A stretch of 64,000 bases of DNA from an uncultured Porphyromonas sp. (GCF_902489635.1 NZ_CABUAN010000004.1:27914-91913), one strand, 5' to 3'; numbered from the stretch's first letter, positions 54,199 to 63,792 are shown. Translations and numbers: made by a program. The notes: generated by a model from the sequence alone, not told the origin.

Positions 54199-54365
54199 CC
54201 ACGTGGATATTTCGAAATTCCCACGTGGAGAATTTTTATTTCCTTAGGAAATAAAAAATTCCTCGGAGGAATCAAATGAAACTTCGGAGGAAATGAATGA
54301 CGGCCACGTGGAAAATAAAAAATATCCACGTGGAGATTTGAGATTCCCCACGTGGATATTCGAGA
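54199..54365 (+). repeat. CACGTGG/CTTCGGAGG array, copy E
   Basis: CCACGTGG at 54199-54206, near 54221, 54304 and 54335, and at 54348-54355. CTTCGGAGG-type units lie near 54261 and 54282. GGAGG (54265-54269), six bases and ATG (54276) give MKLRRK and a TGA at 54294-54296. The interval 53990-54420 aligns with 11105-11525 as one composite repeat of about 420 bp. Confidence 0.8.
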
Positions 54366-54406
54366 AAGGAGGGGATCGGACTAATTTTCCCGTAAAGGTA
54401 TGTAAA

Positions 54407-54434
54407 TAGAGATTAGAGGTTAGAGATTAGAGGG
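54407..54434 (+). repeat. 14-bp tandem repeat
   Basis: TAGAGATTAGAGGT followed by TAGAGATTAGAGGG, between array E and the third inverted-repeat element. A single related copy follows array B (ATAGAGACTAGAGGG near 11521). Confidence 0.6.
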
Positions 54435-54436
54435 CA

Positions 54437-54530
54437 GGGCTGACACATTATTATATATAGTGAACTCATCCATTCCCTCGCTTATCGCTAATATGTAGCT
54501 CCTAAAAGAGCGATTATAATGCGTCAGCCC
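54437..54530. repeat. 94-bp terminal-inverted-repeat element, copy 3
   Basis: Ends GGGCTGACACATTAT (54437-54451) and ATAATGCGTCAGCCC (54516-54530), one mismatch between the arms. The interior is related to copy 2 (TCGCTAATATGTAGCTCC). It is not followed by an array, unlike copies 1 and 2. Confidence 0.78.
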
Positions 54531-54572
54531 TAAGGCGAAGTGGAGGGGCGGTCGCTGATCGTGTGATTTCAC

Positions 54573-54580
54573 TACCTTTG
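54573..54580 (+). promoter_or_regulatory. Flippase gene promoter -7 box
   Basis: TACCTTTG lies 51 bp before the flippase ATG and 42 bp after the third inverted-repeat element. It probably starts the polysaccharide transcript; no good -33 box is seen. Confidence 0.55.
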
Positions 54581-54631
54581 TATCGGTGTGGCTGTCACTG
54601 ATGAGTCGCACTCTACTGCTCAGCAGATCCT

Positions 54632-56212
54632 ATGGCACAAGATCTACACGACAAGACTACCGATGGTCACATGCCGTCGTCGCGCTCACAGCGTATCGCC
54701 CGCAATACGCTCTTTCTCTTTGTGCGCATGGCGGTGGTCACCCTCCTCTCCCTCTATATCTCCCGTGTACTCCTGGCTGCACTCGGAGCGGAGGACTTCG
54801 GTATCTATCAAGTGGTCGGGAGCCTTGTAACCGCCTTTGGCTTCATCAATGGAGCGATGGTCTCCGCGACACAGCGCTTCTACTCCTACGAACTGGGCCG
54901 AGGCAACTACCCAGGCGTAGGGCGCATCTACAGTGTTTCGATCGTTGTGCAGCTCCTGCTGGTCTTGCTCGTATGCGCTATCGCCATCCCCTTCGGTCTA
55001 TGGTACGTACCCAACAACCTCGTGGCACCGCCCGAGCGTATGACGGTGGCACTGTGGATCTATTTTATATCCTTGGGGACCTTTGTGGTCAATATGATGC
55101 TTACCCCGTTCCAGAGCCTCATCGTCTCACACGAACGGATGAATCTCTTTGCTCTGCTCAGCATCGTAGACATCGCTCTGCGGCTTGGTGCCGTGCTGCT
55201 CCTCAAGAGCTACGCTGGCGATCAACTCCTCCTCTACCCGATCCTGCTCCTTGCCGTCAGCGTCGTGATGGCTCTCTGCTATGTGGGGAGCACGAGACGA
55301 CTCTTTCGTCAGGTGCACTTCCGCTGGGTACGAGACCGGTCGGCCTATCGCGAGATACTTGCCTACTCGGGGTGGAACCTCTTTGGCAATCTGGCTGCTG
55401 TGGCTCAGACGCAGGGCATCAACATCGTCTACAACTACTTCTTCGGGCCACTTCTGAATGCAGCTTTTGGCATTGTCAACTCAGTGCGTAGTGCGTTACT
55501 GATCTTTGCAAATAACTATCAGATGGCGGCTAATCCGCAGATCATCAAGTCGTACGCTGCTGAGGAGTATGGCTATCTCCACAAGCTCATCTGCGCCAGT
55601 GCTAAGATCTCCTACCTGCTGATGCTTTGCGTGGTAATACCCTTTGCACTAGACCTCGATCTACTGCTGCGCTTATGGTTGGTCAAGCCGCCTGAGTATG
55701 CCTCGCTACTGCTCCAGCTGACGCTCATCGTACTGCTCATAGAGAGCCTCTCGGGGGCGCTGATGACAGGTATTCAGGCGACAGGACGTGTGCGCACCTA
55801 CCAAGTACTGGTCGGAGGAATGATCATCATGATCCTACCGCTCTCTATGCTCGCCTTCTGGCTGGGTGCTCCACCAGAGTACTCGGTATACATTAATATA
55901 GTAGTCTCTATATCATGCCTGGCGGTGCGACTGGCACTCTCCTATAAGTATCACGCGCTAGGCATCGGCTACTACCTCAAGCGTGTGGTGCTACCCATCT
56001 TACCACCGACCATCGTCATGCTACTAGGAGCTTACCTCTATCGGCGTTGGCTCCCCTACGTCGGCTCTATTTGGGGACTATTGGTAGCCTCTATCTTACT
56101 CGGAGGGCTATGTGCCGTAGTGATCCTAACACTCTCACTGACAGCCGAAGAGAGACAACTCGTCAAGGGCTATCTGCATCTCTCCAAAAGGCGACAGGCC
56201 CCAAACGACTGA
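54632..56212 (+). CDS. Polysaccharide flippase (Wzx/MATE-like)
   Basis: 526 residues from the ATG at 54632; an internal ATG at 54671 (MPSSRSQRIARN) is an alternative start. Twelve to fourteen hydrophobic helices, beginning NTLFLFVRMAVVTLLSLYISRVLL, then GAEDFGIYQVVGSLVTAFGFI, typical of MOP-superfamily O-antigen/teichoic acid flippases. Late positions such as YNYFFGPLLNAAFGIVNSVR and ANPQIIKSYA match the oligosaccharide flippase branch. It would move an undecaprenyl-linked repeat unit across the inner membrane. A 301-codon frame starting at 54586 overlaps it and is a shadow. A pyruvyl transferase gene starts 14 bp downstream. Confidence 0.88.
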   Translation: MAQDLHDKTTDGHMPSSRSQRIARNTLFLFVRMAVVTLLSLYISRVLLAALGAEDFGIYQVVGSLVTAFGFINGAMVSATQRFYSYELGRGNYPGVGRIYSVSIVVQLLLVLLVCAIAIPFGLWYVPNNLVAPPERMTVALWIYFISLGTFVVNMMLTPFQSLIVSHERMNLFALLSIVDIALRLGAVLLLKSYAGDQLLLYPILLLAVSVVMALCYVGSTRRLFRQVHFRWVRDRSAYREILAYSGWNLFGNLAAVAQTQGINIVYNYFFGPLLNAAFGIVNSVRSALLIFANNYQMAANPQIIKSYAAEEYGYLHKLICASAKISYLLMLCVVIPFALDLDLLLRLWLVKPPEYASLLLQLTLIVLLIESLSGALMTGIQATGRVRTYQVLVGGMIIMILPLSMLAFWLGAPPEYSVYINIVVSISCLAVRLALSYKYHALGIGYYLKRVVLPILPPTIVMLLGAYLYRRWLPYVGSIWGLLVASILLGGLCAVVILTLSLTAEERQLVKGYLHLSKRRQAPND

Positions 56213-56226
56213 CTAGACTAAGCAAA

Positions 56227-57336
56227 ATGACGACAAAACGGATCCATATACTGACGCACCCCCTAGGGGCCAACTATGGCGGCATCATGCAGGCGTATGC
56301 ATTGCAGCAAGCCTTGCGTAAGATGGGCTATGAGCCTGTGACGCTAGACATCCCCTTCGACCGACGCTCTCCGCTAAGGCGATGGGCTAAGTCACGACTC
56401 CTAGCACTAAAGCATATACCCTACGACCAGTCTAAGCGGGCGGAGCGTATCGTGCTGCAGCACACAGCACGCTTTGTAGAGCAGCACATCACGCTCTCGC
56501 CACCACTCCGCAGTGACACAAAGCTACGGGAGTACTACCGCCAGCAGCCCGCCCATGCTTATATCGTGGGGAGTGATCAGGTGTGGCGACAGGCATTCGT
56601 CCCGATGCTCGACGACTACTTCTTTCGCTTTATTCCCGAGACAGACGATGTGCGACGAATCGCCTACGCAGCTTCTTTTGGCGTGGATCCGATCGATATT
56701 GCTCCCGAGCGAACGGCTCTTTACAGCGACCTCTTGAGTCGCTTTGTGGCGATCTCCGTGCGTGAGCACTCTGCTGTGCCGATCTTGGAGCAGCGGTTTG
56801 GTGCTTTAGCGCAGTGGGTACTAGACCCGACGATGCTCCTCACGAGGGAGGAGTATATCGACCTATTAGGATTGCGGGTGGAGCCTTCGAGCGAGCTCTT
56901 CGCCTATATGCTTACCGACACACCACACAAGGAGGAGCTTGCCCAGCAGGTAGCAGAGGTGCAGCATACTACCTACCGACTCTTCTCACCGTGGCGACAC
57001 TGGACCGCACGAGGCGGGAGTCTGGAGGAGTGCATCTTACCTCCCGTAGAGGCGTGGCTCGAGGGGATCCTCAACGCTCGGTGCGTGGTGACAGACTCCT
57101 TCCATGGAGTGGCCTTCTCGCTCATCTTTGGCAAACCTTTTGTCGCTATCGTCAATAATCGTGGTGGCTGCAGTCGCTTTGACTCGCTTATCAAGACCTT
57201 CGGCTTGGAGAGCCAGCAAGAGGGAGCGTACGAACTAGTCAGCTCACCTCAGCTCTACGATGTGAAGGCTATAGCGCAGACGATGACACAACATCGTGCA
57301 GACTCTACGGACTTCCTACAGAACGCCTTAAAGTAA
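56227..57336 (+). CDS. Polysaccharide pyruvyl transferase family protein
   Basis: About 369 residues from the ATG at 56227, 14 bp after the flippase stop; the longer frame from 56047 overlaps that gene. Family signatures: ILTHPLGANYGGIMQAYALQQAL at the N-terminus, AYIVGSDQVWRQAF, RIAYAASFG, FVAISVREHSAVPIL, WVLDPTMLLTREEY and CVVTDSFHGVAFSLIF near the end. Members add ketal pyruvate from phosphoenolpyruvate to sugars of exopolysaccharides, with a GT-B-like fold. No glycosyltransferases lie nearby, so its acceptor is presumably built by genes elsewhere. Confidence 0.87.
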   Translation: MTTKRIHILTHPLGANYGGIMQAYALQQALRKMGYEPVTLDIPFDRRSPLRRWAKSRLLALKHIPYDQSKRAERIVLQHTARFVEQHITLSPPLRSDTKLREYYRQQPAHAYIVGSDQVWRQAFVPMLDDYFFRFIPETDDVRRIAYAASFGVDPIDIAPERTALYSDLLSRFVAISVREHSAVPILEQRFGALAQWVLDPTMLLTREEYIDLLGLRVEPSSELFAYMLTDTPHKEELAQQVAEVQHTTYRLFSPWRHWTARGGSLEECILPPVEAWLEGILNARCVVTDSFHGVAFSLIFGKPFVAIVNNRGGCSRFDSLIKTFGLESQQEGAYELVSSPQLYDVKAIAQTMTQHRADSTDFLQNALK

Positions 57337-57386
57337 AGAAGTGCTTGTTTATCACGAGAAGAGTCTCTCGAACCACTTTTTATACG

Positions 57387-57394
57387 TATCTTTG
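57387..57394 (+). promoter_or_regulatory. wza promoter -7 box
   Basis: TATCTTTG lies 50 bp after the pyruvyl transferase stop and 128 bp before the wza-like ATG. It suggests a second transcript for the export genes. Confidence 0.5.
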
Positions 57395-57522
57395 TCGTTA
57401 CTAAAATAAACAATCTACAGAGATCCTCTGAAGAGAAGTGCTTTCAAACGAGCGACAAGTAGCTTTGCCCTGCCTCTTTTGGAATTCCCCCTAAGCAAAT
57501 CACACAAAGCATCTACTTAAGA

Positions 57523-58344
57523 ATGAAGTTTTCAATCCGAACCTATATACACACCTTTGGAGTTCTGCTAGTAGCGGCACTCTGCCTTATAACGACCTCA
57601 TGCGCATCACGCAAAGATGTCGTCTACCTGCAAGATGCCTCCATAGCCTCTCAGAGCCAGTACAGCGTACCCATCCTACGCATTGCTAAGGGCGATATGC
57701 TCGGCATCACGGTCAACTCCAAGAATCGAGAGCTCTCGGATCCCTTTAACCTCCCAATGGTCGGATACTACAACGCTTTCGGCATCTCAGCGTCTAATAC
57801 CCAGCAGGGCTATATGGTAGACGATGAGGGGTACGTCACATTCCCAGCTCTAGGGCGAATCAAAGCGGAGGGGCTAACCCGCAATGAGCTCAACACAAAG
57901 ATCGCTACAGAGCTCCGCGACAAGGGCTTTCTCAACGATGCCACCGTCACGGTCTCTCTACTCAATGCTCAGATCTCTGTACTGGGCGAAGTGGCTCGTC
58001 CGGGTCGTTTCCCTATGGTTAGTGATCAGGTCTCTATTCTAGACGCTATCGCTATGGCGGGCGATCTAACCATACAGGGGCGCAGAGACAACGTACTAGT
58101 CATACGAGAGATCAACGGAGAGCGGCACATCGTGGCTCATGACTTACGCAGCAACAAGATATTTGAGTCTCCATGCTACTTCCTCCGTCAGGGAGACATC
58201 GTATATGTGGAGCCAAACGATGCCAAAGCGCAGACAGCTAATATCAATCCCAATAATAACGTAGGGACCTGGCTCAGCGTGGTCAGCACAGCGACCTCTC
58301 TGACCACCTTTGTCTTCACGATTATAGCTAGCCAGAAGAGATAA
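57523..58344 (+). CDS. Polysaccharide export lipoprotein (Wza/BexD family)
   Basis: 273 residues. Lipobox ITTSC (Cys at about 27). A poly_export domain (about 50-140; LRIAKGDMLGITVNSKN, GYMVDDEGYVTFPALGRIKAEGLT) is followed by one SLBB repeat (about 150-230; ISVLGEVARPGRFPMVSDQVSILDAIAMAGDLTIQGRRDNVLVIRE) and a C-terminal hydrophobic helix (about 248-268). These form the outer-membrane channel for capsule or exopolysaccharide. The C-terminal helix suggests insertion as in Wza. The Wzc kinase follows after 41 bp, its usual partner. Length is shorter than E. coli Wza (one SLBB rather than two), common in Bacteroidetes. Confidence 0.92.
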   Translation: MKFSIRTYIHTFGVLLVAALCLITTSCASRKDVVYLQDASIASQSQYSVPILRIAKGDMLGITVNSKNRELSDPFNLPMVGYYNAFGISASNTQQGYMVDDEGYVTFPALGRIKAEGLTRNELNTKIATELRDKGFLNDATVTVSLLNAQISVLGEVARPGRFPMVSDQVSILDAIAMAGDLTIQGRRDNVLVIREINGERHIVAHDLRSNKIFESPCYFLRQGDIVYVEPNDAKAQTANINPNNNVGTWLSVVSTATSLTTFVFTIIASQKR

Positions 58345-58385
58345 GCACCTCTGGCTCTAACTTCTACTCAGCACGATTTATTAGA

Positions 58386-60872
58386 ATGGAATACCCCACA
58401 ACTTCTAATCAGCAAGAGCCGATACACTCCTCTGAGGAGGTCAGTACATTCTCCCTACGAGATATTCTAGTGATCCTCAAGGCTAACTGGCTCTTCATAC
58501 TGCTATCGTTCCTCGTCTGCCTGGCTTTAGGATTTCTCTATATCAAGTCCTCACCCCATCAATATAGCCGCTCTGCGAGTCTCTTGATCAAGAGTGAAAC
58601 CTCGATCAACTCTGCCATAGAGCGACTAGCGCAGTTTACGGGAGACAAGCACTCCTACAGCGATGATGTCTCCAACCAGATCATCATCTTAGGCACCGAG
58701 CGTGTCGTCAGCGAGACTGTACGTCGTCTCGGACTAGATGTGCAGTACCATTACGATGCTGGGCTGAGAGAGAGAGACCTCTACAAGCAGTCACCCATAT
58801 CGATCCGCTTTGTGGATGCGGATCCAGACGAAAAGGTCAGCCTCCGTGTCAAGCTGAACAAAGATGATCCAGACAACCTAGTGATCCTCTACGACATCAA
58901 AAGTTCACTGACTGGCAAAGTGCAAGAGCCTATCGTCGCAATGCTAGGCGATACCATCGCTACGCCCATTGGCAAGATAGTCGTAGAGAACACTCCATAC
59001 TACAGTAACTTCCCAAACTACGAGGTAGTGAAGGTGCAAAAAGACAACTTCAATGCAGTTGTACGCAGCTATATGAAGGCGCTCCAAGTATCTCTCCAGC
59101 AGAAAGACGCCTCCGTCATCAAGCTCACCATACAGTCGGGCAATCCACAGCTGGCTGAGGACTTTCTCTCCACACTCATCCTCGTCTACACAGAGCTAGA
59201 GCGCTCGGACAAGGTCAAGATAGCCGAGAGTACGCAGCGCTTTGTCGATGATCGCCTAGCTATCATTAGCTCCGAGCTGGGGCAGGTTGATGCGGAGATC
59301 GAAGACTTCAAGCAGTCGCAGCAAATCGCCGACATACAAGCCGAAGCGCAAGAGTACATCAAGGGCAGCTCGGAAGTAAAGACGCGAATAGTCGAGCTAA
59401 ACAATAGTATCTCCATTGCTCAGTTTGTCCGAGAGCATCTCAAGGACAAGAATCAGATGGAGTCTCTCATCCCAGCCAATGTCGGCATTGCCTCTCCGGC
59501 TATCGAGGCAGCTATCGCTAAGTACAACGAGCTACTACTCAAGCGTGACCAACTACAAGCTAACTCTAGTAGCCAGAATCCGCTCGTTCAGGAGCTTAAC
59601 ACCCAGCTCGCAGCTCAGAGACTCTCAATCATCACATCCATAGACAACCTCATATCGACACTCGAGGTGGAGCGCCAAGGCATCCTCTCCGAACAGTCTA
59701 GCTATAAGGGGCGCATCACCTCTGTGCCTATGCAGGAGCGCATCGTGGGGAGCATCTACCGACAGCAGAAGATCAAGGAGGAGCTATACCTCTTCCTCCT
59801 CAACGTACGGGAGCAGAACGCACTCTCTATCGAAGCTGCCGAGTCTAACGCTCGCCTCATCCAGACACCAACAGGTCCTGCCTCACCTGTCAGTCCTCGT
59901 GTACCGATCATCATGCTCGCCGCCGGTCTGCTCGGTCTGCTGATCCCAGCTGCCGTACTATATATACGAGGCATCGCCAATAATAGGATACGAGGCAAGG
60001 CAGACATAGAGCGTTACACCACCATCCCCGTGCTAGGCGAGATACCTCACTACAAGGCATCTAAGAAGCAGATCAAGCAGGTTGAAGAGCAGATCAAAGA
60101 CCAGCTTGTAGGACTAAGTAGTAAGGAGAAAGACGAGGTCGTAGACCAAGCCGCTCGCATGTTCATCGTCGGGCGTCATAGGCGCAGTCTCGTCTCCGAG
60201 GCTTTCACAGTCATACGCTCCAACATCTCCTTCTTAGCTCCTGACCACGATGCGCCTGTCAAGCGCATCCTAGTCACCTCTGCTATACCTGGCTCGGGCA
60301 AGACCTTTACTTCGTCCAACCTCGCCTTGAGCTTAGCACAAGCTGGCAGTCGCGTACTGCTGATAGACTGTGACATTCGTAAGAATACGCTCTCGAAGGC
60401 CATGGGCATGCATCGTGCTGGACAGTTAGGGCTCACCTCTTATCTCTCCGACAGCAATATGTCGCCAGAGGAGATCGTCTGCTCCACAGCCCAGTCTGAG
60501 ATGCTACACTTCGTGCCTAGTGGTCCCGTACCGCCCAATCCTACAGAACTACTCATGTCGCCACGCTTTGAGGAGCTACTGCGGTACGCCGATGAGACCT
60601 TTGACTATATCGTGCTAGACACGATACCTGTCCTCAATCTCGCTGACACCCGTGTCATCAGTCATCTGACGGATATCACCATCATGGTCGTCCGTGAGAA
60701 TCACTTACCACGTCGTCTCCTACCTGAGTTGGAGAAATTCTATCGTGAGAAGCGACTCAAGGGACTCTGTATCGTGCTTAACGATGCTGGTGTAGGAGCC
60801 TCATCCTATGGCTATGGCTACGGAAGCTATGGGAGCCACGGCTATGAAAGCTATGGCAATGAAGAGGAGTAA
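58386..60872 (+). CDS. Polysaccharide co-polymerase / tyrosine kinase (Wzc/GumC family)
   Basis: 828 residues. Wzz domain near the N-terminus (about 20-130) with the first membrane helix ANWLFILLSFLVCLALGF, a long periplasmic coiled coil (about 290-460), a second helix (about 510-530; IIMLAAGLLGLLIPAAVLYI) and a cytoplasmic BY-kinase domain (about 590-790). Walker A is TSAIPGSGKTFTSSN (about 630-644) and Walker A' VLLIDCDIRK (about 657-666). The last 30 residues are a Tyr/Gly cluster (YGYGYGSYGSHGYESYG), the autophosphorylation tail. It controls chain length and export with Wza. The PHP phosphatase gene 35 bp downstream is the expected antagonist. Confidence 0.93.
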   Translation: MEYPTTSNQQEPIHSSEEVSTFSLRDILVILKANWLFILLSFLVCLALGFLYIKSSPHQYSRSASLLIKSETSINSAIERLAQFTGDKHSYSDDVSNQIIILGTERVVSETVRRLGLDVQYHYDAGLRERDLYKQSPISIRFVDADPDEKVSLRVKLNKDDPDNLVILYDIKSSLTGKVQEPIVAMLGDTIATPIGKIVVENTPYYSNFPNYEVVKVQKDNFNAVVRSYMKALQVSLQQKDASVIKLTIQSGNPQLAEDFLSTLILVYTELERSDKVKIAESTQRFVDDRLAIISSELGQVDAEIEDFKQSQQIADIQAEAQEYIKGSSEVKTRIVELNNSISIAQFVREHLKDKNQMESLIPANVGIASPAIEAAIAKYNELLLKRDQLQANSSSQNPLVQELNTQLAAQRLSIITSIDNLISTLEVERQGILSEQSSYKGRITSVPMQERIVGSIYRQQKIKEELYLFLLNVREQNALSIEAAESNARLIQTPTGPASPVSPRVPIIMLAAGLLGLLIPAAVLYIRGIANNRIRGKADIERYTTIPVLGEIPHYKASKKQIKQVEEQIKDQLVGLSSKEKDEVVDQAARMFIVGRHRRSLVSEAFTVIRSNISFLAPDHDAPVKRILVTSAIPGSGKTFTSSNLALSLAQAGSRVLLIDCDIRKNTLSKAMGMHRAGQLGLTSYLSDSNMSPEEIVCSTAQSEMLHFVPSGPVPPNPTELLMSPRFEELLRYADETFDYIVLDTIPVLNLADTRVISHLTDITIMVVRENHLPRRLLPELEKFYREKRLKGLCIVLNDAGVGASSYGYGYGSYGSHGYESYGNEEE

Positions 60873-60907
60873 AACTAACTCATTGCTACGGTAGATCTCT
60901 AGACACT

Positions 60908-61678
60908 ATGTGGTGGTTTGCAAAGCATAAGAAGGTAGACATCATCGCTGCCGGCTGGCTCGAGGGGATGACAGATATACATTGTCACCTCGTCCCTGCG
61001 GTCGATGACGGCAGCCGCTCGCTAGATGAGACCCGCCAGCTGATCGAAGCAATGCGCTCGGTCGGCATCCAGCGCATCATCACCACACCACACATCTATA
61101 GACGCTACCCGCACAACGACAGCGACACCCTACGGCAAGCGATAGAGCGACTGCTCCCTGAGCTGTCAGATCTAGAGATGCCACTCACGCTCGGAGCTGA
61201 GCACATGCTAGACGAAGGCTTCGAGACGCACCTCGCCAAGCCTCTACTCACACTAGGCGACAGTAAGTACCTCCTCGTGGAGACCTCGTTCGTAGGTGCA
61301 CCCCTAGACCTGTACCGGCTCATCCAGAGTGTCATCTCGGCAGGTGCCATCCCGATGTTGGCTCATCCAGAGCGATACCTCTATATGGATGACAAGGAGT
61401 ATAGTCGCCTACAAGGTGCAGGGTGTGCCTTCCAGCTCAACCTCTTCAGCCTCACAGGCATGTATGGAGAGCGTGTCGAGAAGCGCGCACAGCAGCTCCT
61501 CGAGCGTGGTCTCTATAGCTTTGTAGGCACAGACACCCATCGCATAGAACGCTTTCGTAAGACGATTGCGTCTGCCAAGACTTACGCTCGCTACGAAGAG
61601 CCTATACGCACGCTTATGAGCAATAACCAAACGCTCATGCCGCCTCACGAACAATGCACATCTAGAGCATCTATGTAG
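60908..61678 (+). CDS. PHP-family protein-tyrosine phosphatase (CpsB/YwqE-like)
   Basis: 256 residues. The PHP metal-binding motif HCHLVPAVDDG (about 27-37) and IITTPHIY, LGAEHML, PMLAHPERY and FVGTDTHR provide the histidines and acids of the CpsB/YwqE/Wzb-type phosphatase. It dephosphorylates the Wzc tyrosine tail and so regulates polysaccharide assembly. The gene is in the usual place just after the kinase; the dehydratase gene follows after 29 bp. Confidence 0.92.
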   Translation: MWWFAKHKKVDIIAAGWLEGMTDIHCHLVPAVDDGSRSLDETRQLIEAMRSVGIQRIITTPHIYRRYPHNDSDTLRQAIERLLPELSDLEMPLTLGAEHMLDEGFETHLAKPLLTLGDSKYLLVETSFVGAPLDLYRLIQSVISAGAIPMLAHPERYLYMDDKEYSRLQGAGCAFQLNLFSLTGMYGERVEKRAQQLLERGLYSFVGTDTHRIERFRKTIASAKTYARYEEPIRTLMSNNQTLMPPHEQCTSRASM

Positions 61679-61707
61679 TAAAGTTAGAGAGAATAAACCG
61701 CCCGCTT

Positions 61708-63792
61708 ATGAACGTCTGCCAGCCCCCCCGCAAAACTAATCGAAGCATGGTTACGGTAAAAACAAAAGAGTTCCTACGCAAATGCTTAGGTAGTCGATAC
61801 GTCAACTACCGCATCATCGCGCTCATCGATATAGTCCTGAGCGTCATCGGCTCGTTGTCTGCTTTTTTCATAGCCAGCTACACGCTTCTCACGTTCACTG
61901 GTACTTATGTCCGTGAGACTATCATAGAGTACACTGGACTTGCCCACCCTACCCTTTCATTTCTTGGGCTTTCGGGCGTTGTCTCGCTGATTGTACTGCT
62001 CATCTTTCCGATATACAAGGGGATCATCCGCATCCGCACCTTCTCTAATGGCTTTAAGTACCTATGGCTATCACTGAGCAAAGCGGTCGTGCTGGGAGTA
62101 ACCTTAGGCATACTATCTAGATTGTGCCTCTTTGGCCTGTTGTACTTCATCTTAGACACCTTCTTCACCCTCTTCTTCTTGACCGGTTTCAGGATCATCG
62201 TGCAGTTTATATGGAGCTTTGTCAGTGGAGCTTCCACGGCACTCAGTCGCACACCAGCACTCATCTTTGGGGTCAACAATAGAGCCTCACAGCTTGCTGA
62301 CAAGCTCTCCAACTCTTATCAGGGCAAGGGACTCTATGTCATAGGGTTCGTCGAAACCGAGCAATCTGCTAAAAAGATGACCATTGGAGACAAGCCCATC
62401 TTCTACACGCCAGACACCGCCAGCTTCTCCGCACTACTAGATAAGCATCACGTCTCCGTCCTCCTCTTCTCTGGCTACGATGTGCTGCACGAGAATGCGT
62501 CCTTTGCATCGATCTGCATAGACCGCAAGATACGCCTCCTCGTCGATCAGGAACCACGACGCATACTCAACGTAGATAGCCGTCCCCCCATCGAGGAGAT
62601 ACAGATCGAAGACATACTAGGTCGTGAGGCCATCTTCCTCAACATGAAGCCTATCTCGGAGGCACTACACGACAAGACGATCCTCGTGACTGGAGCCACA
62701 GGCTCTATCGGCAGTGAGATAGTTCGTCAGCTAGCTCGTCTAGAGCCTCAGCTCATCGTGCTCTTTGACATCGCAGAGACCCCAATGCACGAGCTGCGAC
62801 TAGAGCTACAGAGATGCTACCCCAACGGACACTTCGTCTATGTCATGGGAGACATACGCAATCCTCAGAGACTAGACTTTGTCATGCGCAAGTTCCACCC
62901 CGACAAAGTCTTTCATGCGGCTGCCTACAAGCACGTACCGCTCATGGAGGAGAACCCCTGTGAAGCAGTCTCTACCAACATCGTCGGCACCTTCAACATA
63001 GCAAGCAAATGTCTCGAGTATGGCGTCGATCAGATGGTCATGCTGTCGACAGACAAAGCGGTCAATCCGAGTAGCGTCATGGGAGCTACGAAGCGATTCT
63101 GCGAGATGATCGTCCAGAGCTTAGACCTAGCAATCAAGCGAGGAGAGATCCAAGCGACTATGCCGACACGCTTTGCGACGACCCGCTTCGGCAACGTGCT
63201 TAACTCGGCGGGCTCCGTCATCCCCACCTTCAAGCGTCAGCTACAGCGTGGCGGTCCTCTCACGGTCACCGATCCACGCATCGAGCGTTACTTCATGACC
63301 ATCCCCGAGGCTAGCCAGCTAGTCCTAGAGGCGAGTATGCTCTCACATGGAGGCGAGGTCTTCGTCTTTGACATGGGTGATCTAGTCAAGATCGCCGATC
63401 TAGCTAAGCGTATGATACGCCTAGCAGGCTACGAGCCGGATAAAGACATCAAGATCGTCTACACGGGGCTACGACCCGGTGAGAAGCTCTACGAAGAGAC
63501 CATCCATGACAAGGAGAAAGACCTCCCCACGGCACACAATAAGATTCACATCGTACAGACCCGCGAGGAGTCGTTCGAGCGCATCCACCTGATGGTGCTG
63601 CTCTTCCGGCAGTTGGCACGTCAAGGAGATGTAGAGGGGGTCGTCTACCTGCTCAAGCAGGCAATCCCAGAGTATAAGAGCCTCAATAGTGAGCTCTTTG
63701 CCTCCTTCGAGCGTGGAGAGCATATCCCCTTCGATCTCGAGGAGGAGCTTGCCAAGGTTGCCGCAGAGCCATCGCAACAGGAGATAATATAG
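61708..63792 (+). CDS. Nucleoside-diphosphate-sugar dehydratase/epimerase, PglF/CapD/WbpM type
   Basis: 694 residues. The start could be 61708 or the ATG at 61750 (MVTVKTKEF); neither is clearly favoured. Four membrane helices occupy about 25-175, followed by a CoA-binding-like domain (about 185-300, LIFGVNNRASQLADKL) and a SDR domain starting VTGATGSIGSEIVRQL (about 328-343). SDR catalytic features: YKHVPLMEENPCEAV, MLSTDKAVNPSSVMGATKR and RFGNVLNSAGSVIP. In PglF/WbpM the catalytic Tyr is replaced by Met; here the segment reads SSVMGATKR, so the same substitution applies. Such enzymes make UDP-4-keto-6-deoxy-GlcNAc, for UDP-bacillosamine or QuiNAc. It ends the polysaccharide operon at a terminator. 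Confidence 0.93.
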   Translation: MNVCQPPRKTNRSMVTVKTKEFLRKCLGSRYVNYRIIALIDIVLSVIGSLSAFFIASYTLLTFTGTYVRETIIEYTGLAHPTLSFLGLSGVVSLIVLLIFPIYKGIIRIRTFSNGFKYLWLSLSKAVVLGVTLGILSRLCLFGLLYFILDTFFTLFFLTGFRIIVQFIWSFVSGASTALSRTPALIFGVNNRASQLADKLSNSYQGKGLYVIGFVETEQSAKKMTIGDKPIFYTPDTASFSALLDKHHVSVLLFSGYDVLHENASFASICIDRKIRLLVDQEPRRILNVDSRPPIEEIQIEDILGREAIFLNMKPISEALHDKTILVTGATGSIGSEIVRQLARLEPQLIVLFDIAETPMHELRLELQRCYPNGHFVYVMGDIRNPQRLDFVMRKFHPDKVFHAAAYKHVPLMEENPCEAVSTNIVGTFNIASKCLEYGVDQMVMLSTDKAVNPSSVMGATKRFCEMIVQSLDLAIKRGEIQATMPTRFATTRFGNVLNSAGSVIPTFKRQLQRGGPLTVTDPRIERYFMTIPEASQLVLEASMLSHGGEVFVFDMGDLVKIADLAKRMIRLAGYEPDKDIKIVYTGLRPGEKLYEETIHDKEKDLPTAHNKIHIVQTREESFERIHLMVLLFRQLARQGDVEGVVYLLKQAIPEYKSLNSELFASFERGEHIPFDLEEELAKVAAEPSQQEII

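Noticed and set aside
54586..55491. 301-codon plus-strand ORF
   Set aside because: An Arg/Pro/Cys-rich shadow frame of the flippase gene, which has clear membrane-helix structure in its own frame.
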